64,000 bases of DNA from Chryseobacterium gallinarum (GTDB taxonomy: Bacteria; Bacteroidota; Bacteroidia; Flavobacteriales; Weeksellaceae): positions 4,406,001 through 4,470,000 of the forward strand of contig NZ_CP009928.1 of NCBI RefSeq assembly GCF_001021975.1, given 5' to 3'. The position numbers were made by a program, and so were the translations under genes. A model generated the notes under the pieces. It saw only the letters and a list, made by a program, of their open reading frames with translations, was not told where the DNA came from and made no database searches. Shown here in pieces: positions 1-8,209 of this stretch. Within the stretch, counting starts at the first letter, position 1; each line of letters starts with the position of its first letter.

Positions 1-373
1 CAGGAACACCCCCATCCATAATTAAAATATTTTCATCCAGATAACGAATATCCTCTGGTATCTTACCTTCTTTGACCCCTTTAAGAATCTCTGAGGTTTC
101 TCTTTTCTGGGAATTGGCTGTGAAAGCTTTTTTGTAACTGGCTCTCAACGTGTGCACGCCTGCGTCCTGATGTCTCAATACCGAAAGGACTTGTCCCGAC
201 CGGTCTACAATAGTGACGCAAATCTTAAAGCCGTTTTTTTCAGCTTCTTCAAAGGCTGCTTGCGCAATCTTCATTGCCATATCTCCTGTCAAAATTGGTT
301 CATAAACCTGTTTTGACTGTGCTTTCATTCCCACATGCAGAAATAGCAACATAAATATAAAACAAAATCTCAT
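1..373 (-). CDS. GlcG/HbpS-family (DUF336) secreted protein, 3' part off window
   Basis: The minus strand is open from an ATG at 373 to the left edge, so the C-terminus is missing. The product starts with a hydrophobic signal sequence (about residues 1-19) and continues as a GlcG/HbpS domain: an ILTGDMAMKIAQAA-like first helix, a VTIVDRSGQVLSVLR strand pair, and a final MDGGVP near the cut. This family binds haem or small ligands; here the role is unknown. The ATG overlaps the stop of the upstream gene (ATGA, 370-373), which suggests translational coupling. The two genes are diverged paralogues. Confidence 0.8.
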   Translation of the reverse strand, partial: MRFCFIFMLLFLHVGMKAQSKQVYEPILTGDMAMKIAQAAFEEAEKNGFKICVTIVDRSGQVLSVLRHQDAGVHTLRASYKKAFTANSQKRETSEILKGVKEGKIPEDIRYLDENILIMDGGVP

Positions 374-873
374 GGTTGAATAGTAAATCCTAAATACTCT
401 ACTGCTTCTTTTGCGATCTTATGGTCATTTTCACCACCACCAGCTCCGGAAACTCCAATGGCTCCGATCAATATGCCGTCTTTCCATATAGGAACACCTC
501 CTCCTAAAAGCAACAATTCAGGCATTGATTCCAGATTTCCAGAAGAAGAATCCGATAACACCTTTTTCATTAAGTCCCAACTTGCAGATTTTGTAGATAC
601 TGAAGTATATGCTTTCCTTCGAGATGCTTCGGTATTATGAACGCCGACATTATCTCCCTTCAAAAGTAGAATTGTAGCTCCGGAAGAATTTACTACAGCT
701 ACAGATACATTTTTGCCCATCTTCTTCGCTTCCACTTTCGCCTGCTCAGCCAATTTCAAGGCTCCATTTTGTGTTAAATCAAGAGATTTATTTACGCATT
801 GTGCCGACAGATGATAATCTCCTATAAAAAGCACAAAGAGAACTCCTAAAATTAGTTTTGTTAACTTGTTCAT
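370..873 (-). CDS. GlcG/HbpS-family (DUF336) secreted protein
   Basis: 167 residues. A signal peptide (about residues 1-24, ending LSAQ) precedes a complete GlcG/HbpS domain with the family hallmarks VAVVNSSG and the glycine-rich end LLLLGGGVPIW...GAIGVSGAGGGEND. Known members are small haem- or cobalamin-related binding proteins, often exported and redox-linked. It is first in a two-gene unit with the paralogue that overlaps its stop codon. The nearby NlpE-like lipoprotein fits an envelope or metal-stress cargo cassette, but the ligand cannot be inferred from sequence. Confidence 0.85.
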   Translation of the reverse strand: MNKLTKLILGVLFVLFIGDYHLSAQCVNKSLDLTQNGALKLAEQAKVEAKKMGKNVSVAVVNSSGATILLLKGDNVGVHNTEASRRKAYTSVSTKSASWDLMKKVLSDSSSGNLESMPELLLLGGGVPIWKDGILIGAIGVSGAGGGENDHKIAKEAVEYLGFTIQP

Positions 874-958
874 AAAGTTAAGATTTTTATGGCTTATGGC
901 CTTCTGTTAAAATAACACATGCTCGTTTGCATTATATTACCAAGATGACACAAGGGAG

Positions 959-1702
959 CTACTCCCTCCGGTAGTCACCGGCCAAGCTACCGCCACCACC
1001 GCAGAAGAACATCAAGTCGTAACGGTCGTCGAACTTAGAGGTGAATACATTCATTTCGTTGCCGTTATTCATTGGGCGAATGGTCATTACCGATTTCATA
1101 TCAGGATTAACATCCTTCATGTTAATCTCAATCTGGTTGTTCACAATTGTACCTTGACCTTTAAATTCACATCCCTTTCCAGAACCGCCGGTTTGTGCGA
1201 TAGCCACTTCCACGCGCCTGTCGTTTATTTTAGTAATTGTCAGCATTTGTTTGTAAGCACCTTTTTCGTCAGAACCGCAGTTATATGTGCCCACGAACTT
1301 GTCTGCCAACATTTCAGTTTCTTTTTTGAGCATATACTCCTCTTTCACCTCTTTCTTTTCGCCGATTTGAGCCAATAGGTCTGCAGAAATCAGTTTATAC
1401 ATTTGCGTTTCGCCATCAAATGTTTTAACGGTAAATATGCTGTCGGTAAATGACCATTTACCATCTACTGTTTCAGACGTATTATCCGAGTCCATATACA
1501 TTCTTGTCAGATAGGCTGTGCTATCTGCGTTCAGAGTCAGGTGTGTGTGGATACCCGGGCAAGATGCGCAAGGCAGTGTAGCGGAGTACATACCCATGTT
1601 GTCCGTAACGTCAACCGGTTCGCTTGTATGAGCCATCTTATTGTTACATCCGCAAAATGTCACTACGGACAGCAATAATGCTTCAATCATTTTTCTGTTC
1701 AT
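959..1702 (-). CDS. NlpE-like copper/envelope-stress lipoprotein
   Basis: 247 residues. A lipoprotein signal ends in FCGC, with Cys19 the likely lipidated residue. Residues about 37-110 match the NlpE N-terminal domain: GMYSATLPCASCPG with the CxxC pair Cys45/Cys48, LTLNADSTAYLTRMY, and a KWSF...GETQMYKL strand series. The C-terminal half (about 130-247) is a second beta-rich domain that I do not recognise. NlpE proteins sit in the outer membrane and respond to copper or surface contact. Base composition is richer in G and C than the downstream chromosome, like the integrase genes, so it is probably element cargo. Confidence 0.8.
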   Translation of the reverse strand: MNRKMIEALLLSVVTFCGCNNKMAHTSEPVDVTDNMGMYSATLPCASCPGIHTHLTLNADSTAYLTRMYMDSDNTSETVDGKWSFTDSIFTVKTFDGETQMYKLISADLLAQIGEKKEVKEEYMLKKETEMLADKFVGTYNCGSDEKGAYKQMLTITKINDRRVEVAIAQTGGSGKGCEFKGQGTIVNNQIEINMKDVNPDMKSVMTIRPMNNGNEMNVFTSKFDDRYDLMFFCGGGGSLAGDYRRE

Positions 1703-1866
1703 TCCTTTCTAGTTTTAGAGACAAATATGATTACAAAATTACATTTTTTTTGAATAGAAGCCATGAAGCAGTTCTTAATAAATCGTAATTAGTATAAAAG
1801 CACACGTATGAGGTTTTTCGTTATCCTTAATTCCGCAACACTATAATTTAACTTTATTTATAAGTT

Positions 1867-1891
1867 CCTGAGCAACAAAAAGTTGCCCAGG
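1867..1891 (+). promoter_or_regulatory. Stem-loop at left end of the IS
   Basis: CCTGAGCAAC (1867-1876) and GTTGCCCAGG (1882-1891) form a 10-bp stem with one mismatch around an A5 loop. It lies just outside the transposase gene, where an IS terminal repeat or a read-through-blocking hairpin is expected. I found no matching repeat downstream of the transposase, so the right IS end is unresolved. Confidence 0.55.
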
Positions 1892-1892
1892 A

Positions 1893-1970
1893 TTTTGCCA
1901 TGTCAGAATTTTCACTTATCTTAGTGTTGCAAAAAGAAAACAAGCAAAACTCTAATATGACATGGCAAAA
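1893..1970 (+). promoter_or_regulatory. 13-bp perfect inverted repeat covering the transposase start codon
   Basis: TTTTGCCATGTCA at 1893-1905 is the exact reverse complement of TGACATGGCAAAA at 1958-1970, and the second arm contains the ATG at 1962. An RNA started upstream of 1893 could fold and hide the start codon, while one started between the arms could not. Comparable sequestration is known for IS10 and IS50 transposases; here it is inferred from sequence. Confidence 0.6.
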
Positions 1971-3251
1971 ATACAAATTAAATCTGAGAAACTCACACCT
2001 TTTGGAGGATTTTTTTCAATCATGGAGAAATTTGACTCCATGCTTTCACCCGTTATCGACTCAACACTGGGTCAGAGATGCAGCAGTATCTTCGGATATC
2101 AGTTCAGCGAGATAGTCCGTTCGCTGATGAGCGTTTATTTCTGTGGCGGCTCATGCGTGGAAGATGTAACGTCACAACTGATGCGCCATCTCTCGTATCA
2201 TCCTACCCTTCGTACATGCAGCTCTGATACCATCCTCAGAGCCATCAAGGAACTGACACAGGAAAACATCTCCTATACTTCCGACCAAGGCAAGACCTAT
2301 GATTTCAATACTGCAGACAAACTCAACACATTGCTTATAAACGCTTTGGTTTCTACAGGCGAGTTGAAGGAAATTGAGGAATACGATGTTGACTTTGACC
2401 ATCAGTTCCTTGAAACGGAGAAGTATGATGCAAAACCGACCTACAAAAAGTTCCTCGGCTACAGGCCTGGCGTATATGTTATCGGTGACAAGATAGTCTA
2501 TATCGAGAACAGCGATGGTAACACGAATGTGCGTTTTCATCAGGCAGACACCCATAAGAGATTCTTCGCTCTTCTGGAATCCCAGAACATCCGTGTAAAT
2601 CGCTTCAGGGCAGACTGCGGTTCCTGCTCGAAGGAAATCGTCAGTGAGATAGAGAAGCATTGCAAACATTTCTACATCCGTGCCAACCGATGCAGTTCGC
2701 TCTACAATGACATCTTTGCTCTGAGAGGATGGAAGACGGAGGAGATTAACGGCATCCAGTTCGAACTCAATTCCATTCTCGTTGAGAAATGGGAAGGCAA
2801 GTGCTATCGTCTTGTCATCCAGAGACAAAGACGCAACAGTGGCGACCTTGACCTGTGGGAAGGCGAATACACTTACCGTTGTATTCTGACCAACGATTAC
2901 AAGTCATCGACAAGGGACATTGTTGAATTCTACAATCTGCGTGGCGGCAAGGAACGTATCTTTGACGACATGAACAACGGATTCGGTTGGAGCAGGCTCC
3001 CCAAGTCATTCATGGCGGAGAATACTGTCTTTCTTCTGCTTACTGCATTGATACACAATTTCTACAAGACCATCATGAGCAGGCTTGACACCAAGGCTTT
3101 TGGGCTCAAGAAAACGAGTCGCATAAAGGCTTTTGTCTTCAGATTCATCTCCGTACCTGCCAAGTGGATCATGACTGCAAGGCAATACGTGCTGAATATC
3201 TACACAGAGAACCGAGCTTATGCAAAACCCTTCAAAACAGAATTCGGATAA
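1962..3251 (+). CDS. IS1380-family DDE transposase
   Basis: 429 residues, full length for the family. It has the YDVDFDHQF segment (first Asp about 142-146), FRADCGSCS (second Asp 218) and the C-terminal YNLRGGKE signature (Tyr324, Arg327, Glu331) typical of IS1380/IS4-like DDE transposases that cut and paste DNA. The start at 1962 is chosen because it begins MAKIQIKSEKLTPFGG, as in relatives. Composition resembles gut Bacteroidales rather than the surrounding chromosome. The reading frame is intact, so the element may be active if its right end exists. Confidence 0.88.
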   Translation: MAKIQIKSEKLTPFGGFFSIMEKFDSMLSPVIDSTLGQRCSSIFGYQFSEIVRSLMSVYFCGGSCVEDVTSQLMRHLSYHPTLRTCSSDTILRAIKELTQENISYTSDQGKTYDFNTADKLNTLLINALVSTGELKEIEEYDVDFDHQFLETEKYDAKPTYKKFLGYRPGVYVIGDKIVYIENSDGNTNVRFHQADTHKRFFALLESQNIRVNRFRADCGSCSKEIVSEIEKHCKHFYIRANRCSSLYNDIFALRGWKTEEINGIQFELNSILVEKWEGKCYRLVIQRQRRNSGDLDLWEGEYTYRCILTNDYKSSTRDIVEFYNLRGGKERIFDDMNNGFGWSRLPKSFMAENTVFLLLTALIHNFYKTIMSRLDTKAFGLKKTSRIKAFVFRFISVPAKWIMTARQYVLNIYTENRAYAKPFKTEFG

Positions 3252-3363
3252 GAATCCTTTCTTTCCGGTTTGAATCTGCGTATTACCTCAAGTCGCATCG
3301 TGGGGTAAGGGGATGGTGGCTACATATTGATGTTGTGCTGTTGCTTTTTACTGAAAGCTGCTA

Positions 3364-3643
3364 CTAACGACTCATAAATCTACCCTTAATCGTGTATTGG
3401 ATGATAGTTGCGGATTTTAGGGTTATATTAGGGGTAACCAAACTACCATTATCAGGGAAGTCAATAATGGTCTCTTCGACGATGACAACAATACCTCTCT
3501 CAACATCAACCTGTACTTCTTGGGGTGTTGTCATGTTTTCAGTTTGTCATGTTTTCAGTGGCACAAAGCTTCGCTGCCGTAGCTTGGGGTGCAAAACACA
3601 TCGCAGCAATAGCCACGACTAACGATGCAAATAATCTTTTCAT
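3364..3643 (-). pseudogene. Small secreted-protein gene broken by a 16-bp tandem duplication
   Basis: Reading from the ATG at 3643, a clear signal peptide (MKRLFASLVVAIAAMCFAP then QATAA) leads into a frame that stops soon after KLCATENM. The cause is a perfect 16-bp direct repeat at 3528-3543/3544-3559. Removing one copy restores an uninterrupted 87-residue secreted protein (…TPQEVQVDVERGIVVIVEE…TIKGRFMSR) ending at 3364. I do not recognise the restored protein; its strand-rich pattern suggests a small beta protein. It may itself be a remnant of a longer gene. Confidence 0.6.
3528..3559. repeat. 16-bp tandem direct duplication
   Basis: TTGTCATGTTTTCAGT occurs twice with no spacer (3528-3543 and 3544-3559). 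Because 16 is not a multiple of three, the duplication shifts the reading frame of the small minus-strand gene around it. It could revert by slippage. Confidence 0.9.
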
Positions 3644-3797
3644 AGTCCTTTCGAAAACTATGGAAAGCACTCTACTGCCTCCTTTCGCCACGCAATATAG
3701 CAAAAAAAACTGTTCCACAAACTTTTGGTGTGTTTTTTCGCGCAAATGAATGAAAAATACCCAATAATGGGGGTGCAAAAACACGCCTCATTACACA

Positions 3798-5036
3798 CTA
3801 CAATATAAATCTAGCCTCTGCTTTCTTCCTGTTTATTAACTTGTCCATATCGTTTGCAATCTTTTGGTCAGTGATTTGAGCGTAAATTTGTGTGCTGGCA
3901 ATGGATGAATGCCCCATCATCTTGGCAATGCTCTCCATCGGGATACCAGCCTCCAAAGTCAGCGTACCGAAGCTATGGCGGGCAACGTGCCAAGTTAGCG
4001 GAGTTCGAATGCCACACGCCAAACCTACGGATTTGAGGTAAGTGAATAGCTTGCCTTTGCTTATCGTATCGGGGAATATCTTCGTGTCTGGGAGTGTCTT
4101 GCAATCGCTCTCGTTGTCGTTCTTATAATCCCTCTTGCTTTTTTCTTTTGTGTAAAGGGAGAGTATCTGCTCCGCTATCGGATGCAGGGGGATCAAACTC
4201 TCCACTTCCGTTTTTTGTCTTGCCTTGCGGATATACCGCTTCCCCTCACTGTTCGTTTCGATTTGCGAAGCTCTTAGGCTCTGCAAGTCGGCAAATGCCA
4301 AACCCGTAAAGACAGAAAAAAGAAACATTCTTCGGCTCAGTTCCGCCCCTTCTTCCTGCAAAGGGAATGCCAAGAGCTTTGCCACCTCGCCCTTGCTCAG
4401 GAAACGAGGTTTGCGCTCCACGGCTTCATACTTCACCTCTTCAAACGGATTGAAGCGTATTGTCCCTTGGCTGACAGCTCGGTACATCAACCGACTCAAC
4501 CAACAGAGATGCTTGTTTATCGTTGCAGGAGCATAGCCCTCCTTCTTCAAATAAAAACGGTAATCATCAAAAAAGTCTATCGTTAGAGCCGTTAGGGGAA
4601 TATCCTCTTCGCCACGATTTCGCACAAAAGCATTGAGCTGTTTATCGGAACTTCGATTGTTGCTATACGTTCCCTCACTCTTGCTTTCTCGCTGCGCTTT
4701 GAGTTCGTCTGCACTAAGGGCAAGAAGTGTCGTTGGAGTCCTCCCGATGCCTTGCAGGTGGTTCTTCAGAAGTTCGGCACTCACCGCTCCATATTTATAA
4801 AGCAAAGTATTGTACCCTTGCTCAATTTCCTCCCGAAAGGTTTGCAGGCGTTGGTTGGTCTTCTTGTCCGTTGTTTCTCCTCGCTTCACGCTCCAATCGT
4901 GAGGAGTCGTGCTTTCCCCAGTGCTTATCACTACGTTCGCTCCGTCTATGGTGATACGGCAAAGGATTGCCGTTGTGCCGTCCGCTTTGGTCTTGTTCTT
5001 ATTGATATAGAATAGGATTCTGAATGTACTGCGCAT
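3798..5036 (-). CDS. Tyrosine recombinase (element integrase), second of a pair
   Basis: 412 residues. An N-terminal Arm-binding region (FRILFYINKNKTKADGTTAI) and a SAM-like core-binding domain (about 105-205) precede a C-terminal catalytic domain. Visible catalytic residues are His350, Arg353 (WHVARHSFGT), His376 (MMGHSS) and Tyr385 (STQIYAQ). The usual first Arg of the TGLR motif is replaced (TGLAFADL), as known for some Bacteroidota integrases such as IntDOT. It lies 5 bp after the other recombinase, in the same direction, so the two are probably one operon and may act together. Confidence 0.88.
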   Translation of the reverse strand: MRSTFRILFYINKNKTKADGTTAILCRITIDGANVVISTGESTTPHDWSVKRGETTDKKTNQRLQTFREEIEQGYNTLLYKYGAVSAELLKNHLQGIGRTPTTLLALSADELKAQRESKSEGTYSNNRSSDKQLNAFVRNRGEEDIPLTALTIDFFDDYRFYLKKEGYAPATINKHLCWLSRLMYRAVSQGTIRFNPFEEVKYEAVERKPRFLSKGEVAKLLAFPLQEEGAELSRRMFLFSVFTGLAFADLQSLRASQIETNSEGKRYIRKARQKTEVESLIPLHPIAEQILSLYTKEKSKRDYKNDNESDCKTLPDTKIFPDTISKGKLFTYLKSVGLACGIRTPLTWHVARHSFGTLTLEAGIPMESIAKMMGHSSIASTQIYAQITDQKIANDMDKLINRKKAEARFIL

Positions 5037-5041
5037 AGCTT

Positions 5042-6292
5042 TTACAGGGTTAAGGTTAGGTTTTCAGTGAAAGAGAGAAACAGCTCGAACTCATCGAAGA
5101 GTTTCTTTGGGGTAACGTGGGCGTATCGCTCGGTCGTTTGGATATTGCTGTGTCCCAACATTCGGCTTACCGTTTCAATGGGAACACCACGTTCCAAAGT
5201 AATCAAGGTGGCAAAAGTGTGGCGACCAACGTGTGCCGAAAGGGGAATGGAGATACCTGCCCGAAGTTGTAAGGCTTTGAGTTGGACGAGGTAAGCTGAG
5301 TAAACAATGGGAGCAAAGAGAGTGTTGCGCTCATCCGATTGATATCGCTCTATCAAACGCACCGCTTCGGATAGGAGTTTCACACGGCAAAGGGTATTCG
5401 TCTTTTGTCTGCGGAACTTCAGCCACAACGTCCCCTCATCGTCCGTAAAGAGGTGTTCCCGATTCAAAGCGATCATATCGCAATAGGCAACGCCCGTATA
5501 ACAGGAGAAGAGAAAGAGATTGCGAGCGGTCGCCAACTCCGCTTCATAAGGCTCAAATGTCAAGCCCAACAACTTATCCAATGAGGCTCTGTCCAACGCA
5601 CGAGGTTGTTTATTCTCACCTCGTTCTATCTCTACGTGGGCGAATAGTTGTCGCTCTGTCAAGCACTCACGATACGCCAAACGGCAGACTTTCTTTACTG
5701 ACAAAGCCATCTTACGATAATGACCTTGCGAATGTCCCAGCTTTCCGACAGAGTAATGTTGCAAGCACTCCAAGAAGTCTTCTTCAATCTGACCGAAAGG
5801 AATATCTGTCGTGTGGTACTTCTCACAGATAAAAGCTTGCAGATGCTTACGAATAGTATAGTAACCCCTCATAGTCGTAGCCTTTATTTCGATGCCCACC
5901 TTTTGCTCCATCTCTTCGACCATTCGGTCGTATCGCTCCAAGAAGGTTGTCTGGCTTTGCATACTTCCTTGAAACTGCTCCTTGATGTCTGTTGCCGTAA
6001 AGACTACACCTCTCTCGCAAAGCACTCTATAAGCCGACTGCACTGCGAGAAGCAAGCGTTCTAACTTGCCATTCGTGGCCACTGCTTCACGGCTCTTCCC
6101 GTTCAGTCTGCTCTCACGAGCATTCCACAGCTTGGGATCGCATGAAAGCTTACAACTAAATTGGGCTATTGTTCGTCCGTATGTTATTCGTCCCATTATC
6201 GGGGCTTGCCCCGACTTGTCCAATCCGCTCTTTTTCAGGTAGAGCAAAACCTTGAATTTGCCTGTTTGCATACGCTTCTGTTTTATGGGCAA
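5042..6292 (-). CDS. Tyrosine recombinase (element integrase), first of a pair
   Basis: 416 residues with the same three-domain plan as its downstream neighbour but only distant similarity. The Arm domain is at about 12-90, the core-binding domain at about 115-220 and the catalytic domain after about 235. Catalytic His354, Arg357 (AHVGRHTFAT), His381 (MLGHSN) and Tyr390 (TTERYAH) are visible; the first Arg position reads TGVAYCDM and lacks Arg. As the promoter-proximal gene facing away from the 6,293-6,600 gap, it marks the probable attachment end of the element. Confidence 0.88.
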   Translation of the reverse strand: MPIKQKRMQTGKFKVLLYLKKSGLDKSGQAPIMGRITYGRTIAQFSCKLSCDPKLWNARESRLNGKSREAVATNGKLERLLLAVQSAYRVLCERGVVFTATDIKEQFQGSMQSQTTFLERYDRMVEEMEQKVGIEIKATTMRGYYTIRKHLQAFICEKYHTTDIPFGQIEEDFLECLQHYSVGKLGHSQGHYRKMALSVKKVCRLAYRECLTERQLFAHVEIERGENKQPRALDRASLDKLLGLTFEPYEAELATARNLFLFSCYTGVAYCDMIALNREHLFTDDEGTLWLKFRRQKTNTLCRVKLLSEAVRLIERYQSDERNTLFAPIVYSAYLVQLKALQLRAGISIPLSAHVGRHTFATLITLERGVPIETVSRMLGHSNIQTTERYAHVTPKKLFDEFELFLSFTENLTLTL

Positions 6293-6890
6293 AGTTACCC
6301 GTTATCGAAGCATTTTCAGCTATGCAAAACATTGTAATACAAAGCATAAGAGCCGAAATAAAGGAACAGTGAGTTGCCGAACACTCTTCTGTCAGTTACC
6401 TTCTCTTACCTCTTCGTTACCGTTAGAGAAATGGACTAACGATTTGGTAACGGAACTTCTGCATAAATCCACGCTTTCTGCACTTTATCCCTCAATGCAA
6501 ACCACCGAGATATGGCGCAAATCCCTCTCATTTCCATTTACTTACCTCTCATTCTCTCTCTAATACCCTTTCCTCGAATAGTTCCGGCCGTATGAATTTA
6601 TGATCTAAAGAATAAAATTACATAAATGCTTAGGAGGAAAAAAATAAAACCTGCTAAAAAAATCTATTGTCGTATTAATTTATTGTTACCATATAAATGA
6701 TAACCTACTGTTGCTTTTCTCTTTATACACTTGCAGCAAATACCACCAAGCCATTCAAGATTAACCTGTTATACCATATAATTAAAAATTTATTTTACCT
6801 TGTTATCAATAAAAAATTATCTCTTTAATAGTGAATTATAACTAATCAATGATATGTCATAATTAAATTATGGGAACAATCTATCAAAAA
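6293..6890. other. Gap upstream of integrases; possible att/arm-site region
   Basis: No convincing gene. CGTTACCGTTAG (6415-6426) is followed by an imperfect inverted copy, CTAACGATTTGGTAACG (6436-6452), and GTTACC or close variants recur nearby (6394, 6404). Such clustered short repeats beside an integrase could be recombinase-binding sites. From about 6,590 the DNA becomes strongly AT-rich, like the chromosome, so a junction may lie there. Confidence 0.4.
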
Positions 6891-6917
6891 TGAGCTGCAT
6901 TTTGGCACAATTAAGCA

Positions 6918-6925
6918 TATATTTG
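6918..6925 (+). promoter_or_regulatory. -7 promoter element (TATATTTG)
   Basis: TATATTTG matches the Bacteroidota -7 consensus TAnnTTTG. It lies 15 bp before the ATG at 6941 and so supports that start rather than the in-frame ATG at 6890. A TTTGG at 6901-6905 is closer than the usual -33 spacing. Confidence 0.5.
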
Positions 6926-6940
6926 CGAAAATTTAAATTT

Positions 6941-7300
6941 ATGAACTATAAACTTGAGCTCAATACACAGGAGCCCAACTCTAAAGTTGTTTTTAATACA
7001 ATACTATTTGATGTGTTCAAGATTAATATAGTTGAAAGGTATATGGGATCTATGAAAGCTCGTCCGGTATTATGTGAAGCGCTATTTAAAGTAAGAACTT
7101 TAGATGACCAGCTTATCCCGAGAAGAGATGGGAATACCAGGGTAAAGATTAAGGGTAATGATTTTGAAGTTTATCAGAAATTAATAAAAGATCTGAACTC
7201 TTACGAATATAAAAACAAGCTGATCAACAGAAAAGAGGTTGAACAGAACTATGTTCATTTTGTTCTGAGCCTGGTGATTGCTAACTATGATCTTAATTAG
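6941..7300 (+). CDS. Hypothetical protein, 119 residues
   Basis: Not recognised. The ATG at 6941 (MNYKLELNTQEP) is preferred over one 51 bp upstream because a -7 element lies between them. The product is soluble, with mixed charge, no signal peptide and no membrane segment. It has an N-terminal strand-rich part and a C-terminal helix pair (FEVYQKLIKDLNSYEYKNK, then VEQNYVHFVLSLVIANYD). It is the first gene right of the putative element junction, so it may belong to either side. Confidence 0.55.
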   Translation: MNYKLELNTQEPNSKVVFNTILFDVFKINIVERYMGSMKARPVLCEALFKVRTLDDQLIPRRDGNTRVKIKGNDFEVYQKLIKDLNSYEYKNKLINRKEVEQNYVHFVLSLVIANYDLN

Positions 7301-7787
7301 GGAATTGTATATTGCACCATCAGAAGAATATGGACAAGAACTACAATCTTTAGTTTTCGGTTTTCCCTGGTATAAAGGCTTATAGTACCTAATTAAATTC
7401 GGGCACCGGCTTTCAGGTAATAAACAATAGTTTTCAATACCGGAGTGATGTGTATAGATTATCTAAAAATCTAAAATTCATATTCTTAAAGCCGGACTAT
7501 CCGGAGCCAGAAAGGAGTCTTTCACGATCCGTCTTTAATAAGATGGAGATCGTTCGCTGTATTGTTATACGAGAAAGATCACAATTTAGATGATTGTTTT
7601 TGTCTAATTAACATGTAAAAGCGGCAAAAGAGCCTGAGAGCATTCTGCAAAATCAATCAATGGAGTTTCATCAGCTCTTTATAGACATCCGGATATATTA
7701 TTCCGGATTAACATTCACTATTGAATTGGCAAGGATATTATAATATTTCTGCAATCATCCATCCGGATTTCATCAGTTCTCCGCATT
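7301..7787. other. Non-coding stretch
   Basis: I see no supportable gene or terminator here. A 32-codon frame from 7287 to 7385 overlaps the previous gene but has no start signals. Short TCCGGAT motifs recur near 7,689-7,770 without clear pairing. Confidence 0.4.
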
Positions 7788-7831
7788 ATGATCTTACTCA
7801 TATTTTATTGGGGATTAAATATCGAATTTTG
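7788..7831 (+). promoter_or_regulatory. Crp/Fnr-type box plus -7 element for lipoprotein 7867
   Basis: ATGATCTTACTCAT (7788-7801) has the TGA-N6-TCA pattern. After exactly 22 bp comes GAATTTTG (7824-7831), six of eight matches to the -7 promoter element found at sister sites. The predicted transcript start is about 7835 and the start codon is at 7867. This is the weakest of the five sites sharing this spacing, because the -7 element lacks TA at its first bases only partly (GA instead of TA). Confidence 0.5.
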
Positions 7832-7866
7832 ATTCAGAGCATTTAAAATAATACTCTGAATATCTT

Positions 7867-8151
7867 ATGAAAAATTTATTTTTAACAATCATTGCCATAA
7901 GTTTCATGGCAGCCTGCAAGAAAAACGATACCCAAAAGGATATGCCTGCCACCGATTCTGTTGAAGTACAAAGAACCTATTCCGACACAGCTACTTCTAC
8001 AAAACAGAATCCAAAGGATAGTTTAAGCAGCCGGGACAGTATTAACACAAAAACCCATATAGGGGGACGGAGAACCAGCAATAACAATACCGGTAATGGT
8101 ACGGGTAATATCAATGCTGCGGTATCAGACAGTGCACGGCCTGCAAAATAG
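7867..8151 (+). CDS. Small Ser/Thr/Asn-rich lipoprotein
   Basis: 94 residues. A signal peptide ends in a MAAC lipobox (Cys17), followed by KKND and a low-complexity, Ser/Thr/Asp/Asn-rich tail with no predicted fold. It resembles the lipoprotein at 19527-19739 in size, CKK start and composition, and both have the same promoter architecture. Function is unknown; it is probably anchored in the envelope and produced under the shared Crp/Fnr-type control. Confidence 0.75.
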   Translation: MKNLFLTIIAISFMAACKKNDTQKDMPATDSVEVQRTYSDTATSTKQNPKDSLSSRDSINTKTHIGGRRTSNNNTGNGTGNINAAVSDSARPAK

Positions 8152-8209
8152 GCTACTATAATATCAGACAACCTCTGCTGTAGAATGTATATCCATTGTA
8201 AAATTAAAC

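Larger units (their letters stand above)
874..6600. mobile_element. Foreign-looking segment with IS and tandem integrases (probable element end)
   Basis: From about 880 to 6,590 the DNA is visibly less AT-rich than the chromosome to the right. It carries an IS1380-type transposase, a broken small gene, and two adjacent tyrosine recombinases transcribed leftwards. Recombinase genes usually lie at the end of an integrated element, which puts one boundary in the 6,293-6,600 gap and the body of the element leftwards, possibly beyond the window. No att duplication could be confirmed because the other end is not present. The exact limits are an inference. Confidence 0.5.

Noticed and set aside
2172..2828. 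Open frame of 218 codons on the minus strand
   Set aside because: It lies entirely antisense to the IS1380 transposase, has no domain that I recognise and no promoter; it is a shadow of the coding strand.
7287..7385. 32-codon frame overlapping the end of the 6941 gene
   Set aside because: It has no promoter or ribosome-binding signal, overlaps the previous stop region, and its product has no recognisable feature.
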